Shown here one piece after another: positions 15,867-24,011 of a stretch of 26,035 bases of DNA. The number at the start of each line of letters is the position of its first letter. Positions within the stretch are counted from its first letter, which is position 1. The notes beneath the pieces were generated by a model that did no database searches, had not been told where the DNA came from, and saw nothing but the letters and a program-made list of their open reading frames with translations. Origin of the DNA: Sandaracinaceae bacterium. Lineage in GTDB: Bacteria > Myxococcota_A > Polyangia > Polyangiales > Houyiibacteriaceae. The stretch covers positions 1-26,035 of the forward strand of contig JAAZAH010000375.1 in NCBI GenBank assembly GCA_012514415.1. The letters are read 5' to 3'. The position numbers were made by a program, and so were the translations under genes.

Positions 15867-17000
15867 GTGACGATCGAGATCCGCACCCATCGACCTGGAG
15901 ATAAACTGGACGATTTCATCCGATTGCAGGATCGCGTCTATCGGGAGGACGGCGCGTATATCGCGCCTCTCGAATTCGATCTGAGAAATCGTCTGAATCC
16001 CAAGAAAAATCCGTATTTTGATCATGCGGAGGCGATCTTCTTTACGGCATGGCGCGATGGGCAGTGCGTCGGCCGGTGCTCCGCTCAAGTCGATCGCGCC
16101 CACCTCGAAATCCATCAGGACGAGACCGGCTTCTTTGGGTTCTTCGATACGATCGATGATCAAGAAGTCGCCGAGGCGCTCATCGAGGCCGCATCGGGTT
16201 GGCTCCGCTCGCGCGGGATGAAGAAGATTCGCGGCCCCTATTCCCTTTCGATCAACGATGAAGTGGGAGTTCTCGTCGACGGTTTCGAGCATCCCCCCTC
16301 CATCATGATGACGCACGCGCGCCCCTATCAGCATCAGCTGCTCGAAGCGATGGGCTTCGAGAAAGCCAAAGATCTCTATGCCTGGCATTATGTGGTCGAG
16401 GAGCCCCCTGAGCGAGCCAAACGCGCTCACGCCCAAATCTGCGCGATGCCCGAGGTGAGTTTCCGCTCGGTCGACCGAAAGAAGATGGACGAGGAGGTGC
16501 AGATCATCCTCGAGATCTTCAACGACGCTTGGAGCGAAAACTGGGGCTTCGTTCCGCTTTCGAAGGCCGAGGTGAAGAAGATGGCCGAGGATCTCGTGCT
16601 GATCCTCGATCCGGACATCGCCTTCTTCGTCGAGCTCGAGGGCCGTCCTGTCGCCGTCTGCCTCGCTCTTCCGAACCTCAACGAGGCAATCCGAGATCTG
16701 AACGGAAAGCTTTTGCCTTTCGGCTTCTTGAAGCTGCTCTACCGCCTGAAGGTGAAGCGCGTGCGCTCAGCAAGGCTTGTCATCCTCGGGATCCGAAGGG
16801 AGCTTCGTGGGGTAAAGCGCTATGGCGGCCTTTCGACCGCGATGTATGTCGAACTCGTTCGACGCGGAGCGCGGGCGGGCTACGAGACGTGCGAGCTCGG
16901 CTGGACGCTCGAAGACAACCGCCTCATCAACCTCGGCATCAAGGCGATGCGCGGTAAAATCTATAAAACGTACCGGATTTACGAAAAATCGCTGGAATGA
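15867..17000 (+). CDS. GNAT-like acyltransferase-family protein of unknown substrate
   Basis: GTG 15867 is chosen over the in-frame ATG at 15816 because a strong AAAGGAG (15852-15858) sits eight bases before it and the upstream codons would overlap the repeat element. The product has 377 residues. It resembles the long bacterial 'N-acetyltransferase' family that begins 'IEIRTHRPGDKLDDFIRLQDRVY' and ends with a GNAT-like 'GYETCELGWTLEDNRLINLGIKAMRGKIYKTYRIYEK'. In the latter a conserved Asn and Tyr echo the acyl-CoA-binding end of GNAT/FemAB folds. The protein is cytoplasmic, with no signal or membrane segment. Family members are widespread in Proteobacteria without a proven reaction. It is divergent from the P-type ATPase homologue; no functional link can be shown. 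Confidence 0.75.
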   Translation: MTIEIRTHRPGDKLDDFIRLQDRVYREDGAYIAPLEFDLRNRLNPKKNPYFDHAEAIFFTAWRDGQCVGRCSAQVDRAHLEIHQDETGFFGFFDTIDDQEVAEALIEAASGWLRSRGMKKIRGPYSLSINDEVGVLVDGFEHPPSIMMTHARPYQHQLLEAMGFEKAKDLYAWHYVVEEPPERAKRAHAQICAMPEVSFRSVDRKKMDEEVQIILEIFNDAWSENWGFVPLSKAEVKKMAEDLVLILDPDIAFFVELEGRPVAVCLALPNLNEAIRDLNGKLLPFGFLKLLYRLKVKRVRSARLVILGIRRELRGVKRYGGLSTAMYVELVRRGARAGYETCELGWTLEDNRLINLGIKAMRGKIYKTYRIYEKSLE

Positions 17001-17017
17001 TCGCCGTCCTTGAGGGC

Positions 17018-17047
17018 TTGCCTTACCCTATAGGGGGACTCTATAGG
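17018..17047 (+). promoter_or_regulatory. Candidate promoter overlapping an inverted CCTATAG/CTATAGG repeat
   Basis: CCTATAG (17027-17033) and CTATAGG (17041-17047) are perfect inverted arms around a 7-base spacer; the left copy also lies in the 8-bp palindrome CCTATAGG. A weak sigma70-like pair can be drawn: TTGCCT (17018-17023), 18-bp spacer, TATAGG (17042-17047). This would serve the gene starting at 17117, with the repeat as an overlapping operator. AT-rich symmetry stands out locally, but function is unproven. Confidence 0.3.
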
Positions 17048-17116
17048 TCCTCATTCGACCGTCCCCTTTTCCCACATTCCTAAATTCGAGCCACCGCTCG
17101 GTTGAGAAACTTCACG

Positions 17117-17563
17117 ATGCTCAGTCAATCGCTCACTCTGGGTTATATCTCGCTCAAGGCGCTCCACCTCTTTGGCGCCATCCTTTGGTTCGGAGGCATC
17201 ATCACCGTCGCCTTTGCGGCGGTCGCCTTTGCGAAGGCGTCCGAAGCGGGGGCGATCGCCACTCTTCGGAATTCCGCGCGCCTCGCTCCGACACTTGGCC
17301 TCATCGCGAACTGGCTCGGCGGACTCTCCATCTTCATCCTCAACATCGATGTCTGGCGCTCACAGGGCTGGGTCCACGCCAAGATCCTCCTCGTCTTCAT
17401 CGCAGCCGGTCTTACGGGTGCGCTCACAGCGGATCTCAAAAAGATCGATGAGGGAAAGCGTGAAGCGAATCCAACGAAGCTTCAGATTTTTGGCGGCGCG
17501 CTGGTGCTCCTTCTGATCCTCACGCTCTACCTCGCAGCGTTCAAGCCCTTCGTTCGGGGCTGA
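17117..17563 (+). CDS. Four-helix membrane protein, HemJ/CopD-like
   Basis: A 148-residue protein (from ATG 17117; an in-frame TTG at 17102 would add five residues) with four predicted transmembrane helices. It matches the HemJ (UPF0093) pattern: first helix 'LKALHLFGAILWFGG' (HemJ: KALHI..sWmaG), central 'GWVHAKILLV' (HemJ: GWLHAKLLLV) and a C-terminal 'FKPF'. HemJ oxidises protoporphyrinogen IX in heme synthesis, and the conserved His of KALH and Lys of HAK are present. The match is by eye and the CopD copper-resistance fold is related, so HemJ function is a candidate only. Its last 37 bp overlap the 3' end of the convergent comEC gene. Confidence 0.6.
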   Translation: MLSQSLTLGYISLKALHLFGAILWFGGIITVAFAAVAFAKASEAGAIATLRNSARLAPTLGLIANWLGGLSIFILNIDVWRSQGWVHAKILLVFIAAGLTGALTADLKKIDEGKREANPTKLQIFGGALVLLLILTLYLAAFKPFVRG

Positions 17564-19926
17564 GCCTCCGCCGATCGCATCTTTGGGTACGAGGGCACTA
17601 GACCCCGGCCCGTCTCGATCGCGACTCCGGCTTCCGTGAAGGCGATCGTCACTCCTCCATCGGTGGGCGTCGTGAGCACCTCGGCGCCGTGCGAAACAAG
17701 CCGCTCGACGACGTCTCGATGGGGATGTCCGAAGGGGCTCGGGCGCCCGGCGCTTATCAACGCGAGCTTAGGTTGGACGGCGGTGAGGAACTCCTCGGTG
17801 CTGCTCGTCCGCGAGCCATGGTGCGCAGCGATCAGGACATCGGCCCGGAGTGCATCCGGCATCGCTTCGGCGAGCGTTCTTTCCCGCCTCGCTTCGATGT
17901 CGCCGGGGAGGAGGATGGAATGCCCACCGATGTCGACGCGGACGACGAGCGAATCCTCGTTTTCATCGCCGAAGAGTGCGTCCCCCGGGCATGGTGCGAG
18001 CGGGACGAGGCTCGCCTCACCGACGCGTTTGGGTTCGCATCCCTCGATGGCGATGCGCTCTTTGATGCGCAATTCTTCTCGGAGGCGTCCAAAGGCATTC
18101 GAAGCGTCGGGCGGCTTCGGTGCCCAGAGCTCGCGGATCGGAAAAGAGCGCGCGAGGCTTTCGAGCCCGCCCACATGATCGGGATGCGCATGACTCCCAA
18201 CAAAAAGATCGATGGTGCGATGGCGTCGCTTTCGGAGAAAGGCTCGGATCACGCGCTCACCCATGTCGGGTTCGTTCATGCCCGCATCAAAGACGAGTAG
18301 CTCTCCGGTCTTGAGCTCGAGGACGGCGGCGCTTCCTTGGCCGACGTCGAGCACGGTGAATCGGTGAGCGGATCGCGCATGGTGCGCGAGGTGGAGCTCT
18401 GCTGCCGCGATGAGAAGGCAAACGGCAAGAAGCGAGGGCATCCGCGTCCGCCAACGAATGGGCATGAGCAGTAGAAAGGCCGCTACACCCAACGAGACGA
18501 GCTGAGGCAGGTTCGGCGGTGGTGGCATGAGCTCGAAGCGCGAGCCTTCGAACGCCTCGGAGCCCGCGATGAAAGCCCCGGCGATGACTTCGAAGGCTTT
18601 GGCCGTGAAGCCTCCGGCACCGAAGACGGAAAGGGCAGCATGAAGAAGCGCGGCCGGGATGAGTGCGAAGCTTGCGATCGGGAGAAGAACGAGGTTCGCG
18701 ATGATTCCGACAGCGGGGATCGACGCGAAATACGCAAGGATGAGGGGGGCGGTGGCGATGGTTGTCCGGTAGGAGAGCTGCCAGGAGATCGCGAGCGCGC
18801 GAAACGTTCCGCTTGGGGGCGCGCGCATGGTAAGGATGCTCAGCGTCGCCAACATCGAGAGATGAAGGCCGGGGCGCACAAGCTCTTCGGGAGTGAAAAG
18901 CGCGAAGATGATGAGTGCGGCGCCAAGGGTGCGAAGCGCGTTTGGTTGTCTTCCGGCTGCGCGGCAAGCGAGGGCGAGTGCAAGCATGAAACCGGCACGC
19001 TTCGCGCTCGGGGCGCCCCCGGCGATCTCGGTAAACGCGAGGACGACGGGGAGGCTGATGCCCGCGACGACTCGCTTTTTATCGAGGAAGAGCGAGTACC
19101 CATGCCCTACCGCCTGCCCCGCCCATAGGAGGATCGAGATCAGGGCATAGACGATCCCTGCTGCGATGCCGACATGAAGCCCGCTCACGGCAAGAACATG
19201 CGCAAGACCGGCGCTTCGGAGCGCATCGCGAATGGAGTCATCGAGCGCCCCACCTTCACCGAGGACAAGAGAGCGTGCGAGACCGCTCGCGCGCGGCGAA
19301 AGGCTCTCGATGAGCGCATGGCGGATCGAAGCGCGGACGGCATGGACCGTGCGGCGCATCCACGAGGGGGTGTCTAGAACGACGACGGAAGCGATGGCAC
19401 GCCCCCATGGGATCGGCTTTGGGGCAAGCTCGACCTCGAAGGGGATGGACGGATTGATTTGGCGCCGAGAAGGTTTGAGCTCCACAGCGGCGAGAAAGCG
19501 CGTGCCAGGGATGAGCTCAAGATCGTAGAGGCGCGCGCGTCCCCTGTAGCCGATCTCGCCTCGTGGCCCGTGCGCTTGCTTCCGTTTTGGCTCTTGTTCG
19601 AGTCGTGATCCCTTACCCAGCTCCTCTCCGTGAAGGATCTCAATCTCGACGCTGGGTCCGGATTCAGCGAAGCGGACGCTCAGAACTTCGGCCTCGATGC
19701 GGTAGAGGCCGTTGGGCGGAGGTGCAGGCGGCTTTTCGGGAGCTTTGCTGAAACCTGCGAGCAGCGCCGCGAGGGCGAGCGGAATGAACCACAGTCGCGC
19801 CCGAAGAGCGCCACCAAAGCTCAGGAAGAAGCTACCGACGGCGATGGCGATCAAAGCGCCGAGCGCACCGATGCGAAATGGAATGAGGATCGCCGCCGCG
19901 TAGGCGATGGCCACGAGGAGCAGCAT
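17527..19926 (-). CDS. comEC: ComEC/Rec2 competence DNA-uptake channel
   Basis: A 799-residue inner-membrane protein that carries single-stranded DNA across the membrane during natural transformation. The N-terminus has hydrophobic helices followed by a DUF4131-like soluble stretch to about residue 190. The Competence domain is marked by 'LVLGEGGAL...LAHVLAVSGLHVGI' and many helices. The C-terminal metallo-beta-lactamase-like nuclease domain starts at 'FTVLDVGQGSAAVLELKTG' and keeps the metal motif 'SHAHPDHVGG', 'LLPGDIE' and 'IAAHHGS', so nuclease activity looks preserved. It stands alone, with no comEA or comF next to it. The gene converges on the HemJ-like gene with a 37-bp overlap. Confidence 0.93.
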   Translation of the reverse strand: MLLLVAIAYAAAILIPFRIGALGALIAIAVGSFFLSFGGALRARLWFIPLALAALLAGFSKAPEKPPAPPPNGLYRIEAEVLSVRFAESGPSVEIEILHGEELGKGSRLEQEPKRKQAHGPRGEIGYRGRARLYDLELIPGTRFLAAVELKPSRRQINPSIPFEVELAPKPIPWGRAIASVVVLDTPSWMRRTVHAVRASIRHALIESLSPRASGLARSLVLGEGGALDDSIRDALRSAGLAHVLAVSGLHVGIAAGIVYALISILLWAGQAVGHGYSLFLDKKRVVAGISLPVVLAFTEIAGGAPSAKRAGFMLALALACRAAGRQPNALRTLGAALIIFALFTPEELVRPGLHLSMLATLSILTMRAPPSGTFRALAISWQLSYRTTIATAPLILAYFASIPAVGIIANLVLLPIASFALIPAALLHAALSVFGAGGFTAKAFEVIAGAFIAGSEAFEGSRFELMPPPPNLPQLVSLGVAAFLLLMPIRWRTRMPSLLAVCLLIAAAELHLAHHARSAHRFTVLDVGQGSAAVLELKTGELLVFDAGMNEPDMGERVIRAFLRKRRHRTIDLFVGSHAHPDHVGGLESLARSFPIRELWAPKPPDASNAFGRLREELRIKERIAIEGCEPKRVGEASLVPLAPCPGDALFGDENEDSLVVRVDIGGHSILLPGDIEARRERTLAEAMPDALRADVLIAAHHGSRTSSTEEFLTAVQPKLALISAGRPSPFGHPHRDVVERLVSHGAEVLTTPTDGGVTIAFTEAGVAIETGRGLVPSYPKMRSAEAQPRTKGLNAAR

Positions 19927-20027
19927 CGCCGCTTACGGAAAGCAATGCGCACGCCGAAAAAAACGCATCGGAATCCCCGGCTCTTGCAGCATCGAGATGG
20001 CGGAATTGGCGATCGGTGGCGGCGCTC

Positions 20028-20056
20028 TTGCGGAGGCGCTCCGAATACGCTACGAA
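20028..20056 (+). promoter_or_regulatory. Putative tRNA-Arg promoter
   Basis: TTGCGG (20028-20033) and TACGAA (20051-20056) are separated by 17 bp and would start transcription about 6 bp before the tRNA. Each hexamer matches the sigma70 consensus at only three of six bases, so the support is mainly spacing and position. Confidence 0.3.
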
Positions 20057-20068
20057 GCGGAAGAATTT

Positions 20069-20145
20069 GGAGGCTTAGCTCAGTTGGATAGAGCGTCGGT
20101 TTCCGGAGCCGAAAGTCAGAGGTTCAAGTCCTCTAGCCTCCGCCA
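20069..20145 (+). tRNA. tRNA-Arg (anticodon CCG)
   Basis: A full cloverleaf can be drawn by hand. The acceptor stem GGAGGCT/AGCCTCC (20069-20075 with 20135-20141) is perfect. The D arm is GCTC/GAGC. The anticodon stem is TCGGT/GCCGA with loop TTCCGGA, putting anticodon CCG at 20103-20105 (reads CGG). The T arm AGAGG/CCTCT holds loop TTCAAGT. Discriminator G142 is followed by an encoded CCA (20143-20145). Confidence 0.97.
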
Positions 20146-20159
20146 GCTCATTCGAAATC

Positions 20160-20181
20160 AGCCCCTCGACGGGGCTTTTTT
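20160..20181 (+). terminator. Rho-independent terminator of tRNA-Arg
   Basis: AGCCCC and GGGGCT pair as a 6-bp GC-rich stem around a TCGAC loop and run directly into six T residues (20176-20181). It lies 14 bases after the tRNA CCA and before the next gene, so it separates the tRNA transcript from the Dph6-like gene. Confidence 0.85.
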
Positions 20182-20238
20182 CGTTCGAGATCTCCGAACG
20201 CTCCGAGTAGGGCCCTTCCCCGAAGAATCGCGACGTCG

Positions 20239-20934
20239 ATGGCCATCTCAAGCACGCACCACGATCTGTCACTCGCGCTCTCGTTCAGCACGGGAAAAGA
20301 TGCGGCCTACGCCCTCCTGCGCTTGATCGAGGAGGGCCGCCGCCCGCGCGCGCTCCTCACGACGCTGAGCGCGGACTATCGGCGCGTGACGATGCACGGG
20401 GTCAGCGAGCCGCTGGTGGACCTTCAGGCCGAGGCGATCGGTCTTCCCCTCGTCAAGGTCTTCTTGCCCAACCCCTCACCCAATGAAGTCTATGAACGGC
20501 TGATGGCTTCGGCCTCGCGAGCGATGAAGCAAGCGGGCATTGAACAGGTGGCATTCGGCGATCTTCTTCTTGAAGACATTCGCCGCTATCGGGAAGAGGC
20601 GATGAAGCGGGGCGGGATGGAGGCGCTCTTTCCGATCTTTGGAGGGAGCACGTGGGAGCGCGCGCGGGCCATCGTCGATAGTGGCATCGAAGCGTACATC
20701 GTCTGCGTGGATTGCGCGCGGCTCGATCCCTCCTTTCTCGGCCGGCGCTTTGATCGCGCCTTACTCGATGATCTTCCGAGCGGAGTGGACCCCGCAGGCG
20801 AAAACGGAGAGTTCCATACCTTTGTCGTCGATGCGCCGTTTTTTCGATCGCGGATCGACGTCGTCTCGGGAGATACCATCGAAAGGGACGGCTTTGCCTG
20901 GCTCGAGCTCTCTCCGGCCGGATTTTCTCGTTGA
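20239..20934 (+). CDS. Dph6/COG2102-type ATP pyrophosphatase (diphthine-ammonia ligase-like)
   Basis: A 231-residue PP-loop (adenine nucleotide alpha-hydrolase) protein. The N-terminal ATP loop 'SFSTGKDAAYALL' matches SGGKDS-type loops with small changes. 'VAFGDLLLEDIRRYREE' and the C-terminal 'GENGEFHTFVVDAPFF' are hallmarks of the Diphthami_syn_2 family. In eukaryotes and archaea Dph6 amidates diphthine on EF2. Bacteria lack diphthamide, so this homologue must act on something else, probably an adenylated carboxylate that receives ammonia; that role is inference. It stands alone between the tRNA and the convergent mevalonate operon. ATG 20239 is the start; the Shine-Dalgarno is weak. Confidence 0.85.
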   Translation: MAISSTHHDLSLALSFSTGKDAAYALLRLIEEGRRPRALLTTLSADYRRVTMHGVSEPLVDLQAEAIGLPLVKVFLPNPSPNEVYERLMASASRAMKQAGIEQVAFGDLLLEDIRRYREEAMKRGGMEALFPIFGGSTWERARAIVDSGIEAYIVCVDCARLDPSFLGRRFDRALLDDLPSGVDPAGENGEFHTFVVDAPFFRSRIDVVSGDTIERDGFAWLELSPAGFSR

Positions 20935-21007
20935 GATCCGTCTCGTGAGTTCGCGCGAATCCGACGCGCCTGTCGAAGCAGTCCGGGGCGCACCTTGATG
21001 TGAAAGC

Positions 21008-21024
21008 CTAGGACGCGATCCTAG
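21008..21024. other. Small hairpin between convergent genes
   Basis: CTAGGA-CGCGA-TCCTAG forms a 6-bp stem with a 5-base loop in the 154-bp gap between the Dph6-like gene and the end of the mevalonate operon. It could help stop both transcripts, but no T-run follows on either strand, so I do not call it an intrinsic terminator. Nothing else is seen in the gap. Confidence 0.3.
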
Positions 21025-21088
21025 CCACTCAAGACGCTTTCGCGACGCATCACTCGCGACCGTCTGCGGTTCGACGTCGCGCGAGGCT

Positions 21089-22036
21089 TCACTCATCGGC
21101 TTCGACGTGGGCGCCCTCGGGATCGATGCAGAGCGCGACCGGGACAAAACCGCGCTCTGTCGCGCGTCTCTCGAAATTTTGCTTCGCTTCGGCGTCGCGA
21201 AAGAGCGCCAGCGCAATATCGCCGCCTCCTGCGCCGCTCGGTTTGGAGACCCCGCCGAACGAGCGGGCGAGCGCGGCGATCCCCTTGAGGCGCTCTTCGA
21301 CGATGGGGAGTGAGGTGATCGCACCAAGGGCTTCCATCCGCGCGCCGTATTCCGCGATGCCCTCCATGACCTCCGTAGGCGAAGGCTGAAGGACTGCCAT
21401 CTCGATCGCCTCCATGCACTCGCAAAGTCTTCGAAATGCCTCGCGCGATGCCCTCGGTGAGGCTCGCCGATGGGCCTCGATCGCTTCAAGAAATGTCGAG
21501 GTGCGAGCACTCTTTCCGGTATCGATCACGCTCATCGACATCCCGCCGAGAGCTTTTTCGGGTCCAAGGCGCATGGGATGTTCGAGGGCGGAGGGATTGG
21601 CGAGCAGAAGGCCTCCGAACGAGGAGGCGAGGACGTCGACGCCGCTCCCTTTGGGTGCCACTGCGCGATGAGCACGAAGAGCAAGCTCGAAAACCCGCTC
21701 GCTCGTGATGGTCTCTCGGGCTTCATAAAGCGCGAGGGCGGCGGCGGCGGCGGCGCCTGCGGCCGAACTCCCAAGCCCAAGTTTGCGCCCCTCCCGATAG
21801 AGCGCGCTTCGGTCGATGTGGAGATCGCCACGCGGCTGTCCTTGAAGTTCAAAAACCTGCTCGATCTCCGGGCCGAGTGCATCGACAGGAGCGCGATTCG
21901 TCGGAACTCCGGATGGGGGTCGTCCGAGGATGATTCGACGGTTGATGGCCGCGACGAGCGCAGGTGCGCCCTCAAGGACCGCGTATTCGCCCGCGATCAT
22001 GAGCTTGCCGGGCGCGCTGACCCTCACGCCGCTCAT
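21089..22036 (-). CDS. mvaK2: Phosphomevalonate kinase (GHMP family)
   Basis: A 315-residue GHMP kinase that phosphorylates 5-phosphomevalonate to the 5-diphosphate. The N-terminus 'VSAPGKLMIAGEYAVLEG' is the phosphomevalonate-kinase version of GHMP motif 1 (GEYAV where mevalonate kinase has GEHAV). The ATP loop 'KLGLGSSAAG' (85-94), 'KGSGVDVLAS' (129-138) and the C-terminal motif 'KPSGAGGGD' follow. The frame is open much further upstream, but ATG 22036 overlaps the mvaD stop by four bases and starts exactly at motif 1, so it is the true start. Last gene of the mevalonate operon. Presence of this kinase supports the classical bacterial/eukaryotic branch rather than the archaeal variants. Confidence 0.9.
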   Translation of the reverse strand: MSGVRVSAPGKLMIAGEYAVLEGAPALVAAINRRIILGRPPSGVPTNRAPVDALGPEIEQVFELQGQPRGDLHIDRSALYREGRKLGLGSSAAGAAAAAALALYEARETITSERVFELALRAHRAVAPKGSGVDVLASSFGGLLLANPSALEHPMRLGPEKALGGMSMSVIDTGKSARTSTFLEAIEAHRRASPRASREAFRRLCECMEAIEMAVLQPSPTEVMEGIAEYGARMEALGAITSLPIVEERLKGIAALARSFGGVSKPSGAGGGDIALALFRDAEAKQNFERRATERGFVPVALCIDPEGAHVEADE

Positions 22037-23004
22037 CCGACGATCCTTGCCTCCTCGCCGATTCCCGAAGAGACGATGCTTTCGATCTCCGGGCGCTCGC
22101 GGAGCGCGTGGAGCCAACGCTCCGCGTGAGGCGCCTCGACAAGGAGGATGAGGTTGGGGCCGGCGTCCATCGTCATATAAGCGGGAGGAAGTTTTTCTCT
22201 CAGCTCGTGGACGGCGCCGATCAACGAAAGGGTGGACGGAGAGAGATAGACAATCGGGGGATCGGCGGCCATGGCCGACGCGTGAAAGGCGAATGTACTC
22301 CGCTCCATGGCGCGTCCGAGGGCGTGCAGATCGCGGGCTGCAAGGGCATGGAGAGCCTGCTGGTGAAAGCCTGGAGCGGCCTCGACCCAAGCGCGGTAGA
22401 ACGGCGAGGTTTCGCGTGTTCTCTCCATTCCCTCCGTCGAGGGTGTGGCTTTTTCGCGTCCGCTCACGATGGCGATCAACATCGCGAGCTCCCATGGCGG
22501 AGTGAGTACGATCTCGCGCGCCCCGAGTGAGTCGTCGCCGGCCGAGCCGGCGGGGAGCTCGACAAATCCCCCGAATACCGAGCGTGCCGCGCTCGCGCTT
22601 GCCCTTCGGGCATGGGATGAGAGCTCTTCGCGATTTAACCCAAGCTCGAAGAGCGCGTCCACCGCGACCGTCAGCGCAGCAAACCCAGACGCGCTCGAGG
22701 CGAGTCCGGCCGCTGTGGGGAAGCGATTGGTGGAGACGACCGAGAGCCGCCGATCGCTTCTCGCGATGGCCCGGAAGCGATCGAGATGTTCGACGACGCG
22801 AGCTCGCGGCCGCCCCGTTGCGATCGCACCGTTGATCTCGATGTAATCGTCGACGGCATCGATGAAGGAGACGCTCGTTTCGGTTTCGAGTGCATCGAGC
22901 GTGAGCGAAAGACTCGGTACCGCCGGGAGGTTCAGGGCGCGATCGCTCTTTCCCCAATATTTGGTGAGTGCGATGTTGGCGCGGGCGGAGACGTGTATCG
23001 TCAT
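22033..23004 (-). CDS. mvaD: Diphosphomevalonate decarboxylase
   Basis: ATP-dependent decarboxylation of mevalonate diphosphate to isopentenyl diphosphate. The 323-residue protein keeps the characteristic motifs: 'NIALTKYWGKSD' (10-21), the phosphate loop 'GLASSASG' (100-107), 'ARSVFGGFVEL' with R141, 'KATPSTEGM' (185-193), and 'MTMDAGPN' with catalytic D280. These agree with mevalonate diphosphate decarboxylase, and the adjacent phosphomevalonate kinase argues for the diphosphate as substrate. Overlaps the mevalonate kinase stop and the phosphomevalonate kinase start by four bases each. Confidence 0.95.
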   Translation of the reverse strand: MTIHVSARANIALTKYWGKSDRALNLPAVPSLSLTLDALETETSVSFIDAVDDYIEINGAIATGRPRARVVEHLDRFRAIARSDRRLSVVSTNRFPTAAGLASSASGFAALTVAVDALFELGLNREELSSHARRASASAARSVFGGFVELPAGSAGDDSLGAREIVLTPPWELAMLIAIVSGREKATPSTEGMERTRETSPFYRAWVEAAPGFHQQALHALAARDLHALGRAMERSTFAFHASAMAADPPIVYLSPSTLSLIGAVHELREKLPPAYMTMDAGPNLILLVEAPHAERWLHALRERPEIESIVSSGIGEEARIVG

Positions 23005-24011
23005 GATCTCAGCTCATGAAATGAGGTGTCGAACGCAAGTTGCGCGAGCGATGAAGCGATCGCTGCTGCATGGTCCTTCGACCTCGCGAGCGCGATCATC
23101 GCACCGCCTCCTCCTGAACCCGTGAGCTTCGCACCGAGCGCCCCCTGTTGGAGCGCCGCCTCGCGGAGCGTCTCAAGTCTTGGTGTCGAGAGCCGAAGCT
23201 CGCGGAGGTAGGCGTGATCTTCGTTCATCGCCTTCCCAAGGCGATGAAGATCATTTTTTTCGAGCGCTTCCACACCCGCGCGCACAAGCGCACCGATCGC
23301 CTCGAGGATCCGGTCGACTTTGGCGCGGTCCTTTTTCCTCGCCTCAGCAACGGATTCGACCATCTCCCGCGTGCTCGTTTTGGCGCCGCTATTGGCGATC
23401 GCGAGGTGAATGGATTCGCGGAGTTCGAGTCGTTTGAGGCCGTGCGCTTTTTCATAAAGACCAACGCCCCCATGGAGCGCGAGTGCGGTGTCCACACCGG
23501 AAGGCGTCCCGTGAAAAACGCGCTCCCATGCAAGCGCCGCTGATTCAATTCGCTGTTCATCGTCGGCGCGATCGAGGAAGCGGGCGACCGCGCTGGCGAT
23601 CGCGATGCCCGCCGCGGCGGAGCCGCCAAGTCCGATGCCGGGTGGGATGTCGAGGCGGATTGCGAGCTCGATGCCGAGCACTCGCTCGCTAAAGACCTCG
23701 AGCAGCGCTCGGAAGGCTTGGCCCACTTGCGGGTGCCCTCGACCGACTTCGCTGAGGACGTCGGCAGCGGGACGTCGCGCGTTGAGCATGGGGAGCGGAG
23801 AGACGAGTCGATCTTCTAGGTTCTCCGTGCCCTTTTCGGCGGGAAGGCGACGGAGCTCAACCTCGGCGCCCCGATCGAGCGCGGCGGCGAGGGCCGGGTG
23901 GCCATAAACGACGGCGTGTTCTCCGAGCAAGATGACTTTTCCGAGGCCTTGGCCTCGGACGACCTCATCCTGCTCGCTCGGGCCCAGCACGTTTTGGCGC
24001 GCCTTTTTCAT
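23001..24011 (-). CDS. mvk: Mevalonate kinase (GHMP family)
   Basis: Phosphorylates mevalonate to 5-phosphomevalonate, the entry to the lower pathway. The 336-residue protein has GHMP motif 1 'GKVILLGEHAVVYG' (24-37), the ATP loop 'PPGIGLGGSAA' (123-133), 'HGTPSGVDTA' with catalytic D174, and motif 3 'KLTGSGGGGAMI' near residue 295. The GEHAVVYG form is diagnostic for mevalonate kinase rather than galactokinase or homoserine kinase. ATG 24011 overlaps the stop of the prenyl synthase gene by four bases. Feedback inhibition by prenyl diphosphates is known for some family members but cannot be judged here. Confidence 0.95.
   Translation of the reverse strand: MKKARQNVLGPSEQDEVVRGQGLGKVILLGEHAVVYGHPALAAALDRGAEVELRRLPAEKGTENLEDRLVSPLPMLNARRPAADVLSEVGRGHPQVGQAFRALLEVFSERVLGIELAIRLDIPPGIGLGGSAAAGIAIASAVARFLDRADDEQRIESAALAWERVFHGTPSGVDTALALHGGVGLYEKAHGLKRLELRESIHLAIANSGAKTSTREMVESVAEARKKDRAKVDRILEAIGALVRAGVEALEKNDLHRLGKAMNEDHAYLRELRLSTPRLETLREAALQQGALGAKLTGSGGGGAMIALARSKDHAAAIASSLAQLAFDTSFHELRS

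Noticed and set aside
22037..22957. N-terminal extension of the phosphomevalonate kinase frame
   Set aside because: The extra 307 residues are Arg-rich junk antiparallel in phase to mvaD on the same strand; the kinase motif 1 begins at ATG 22036, which overlaps the mvaD stop.
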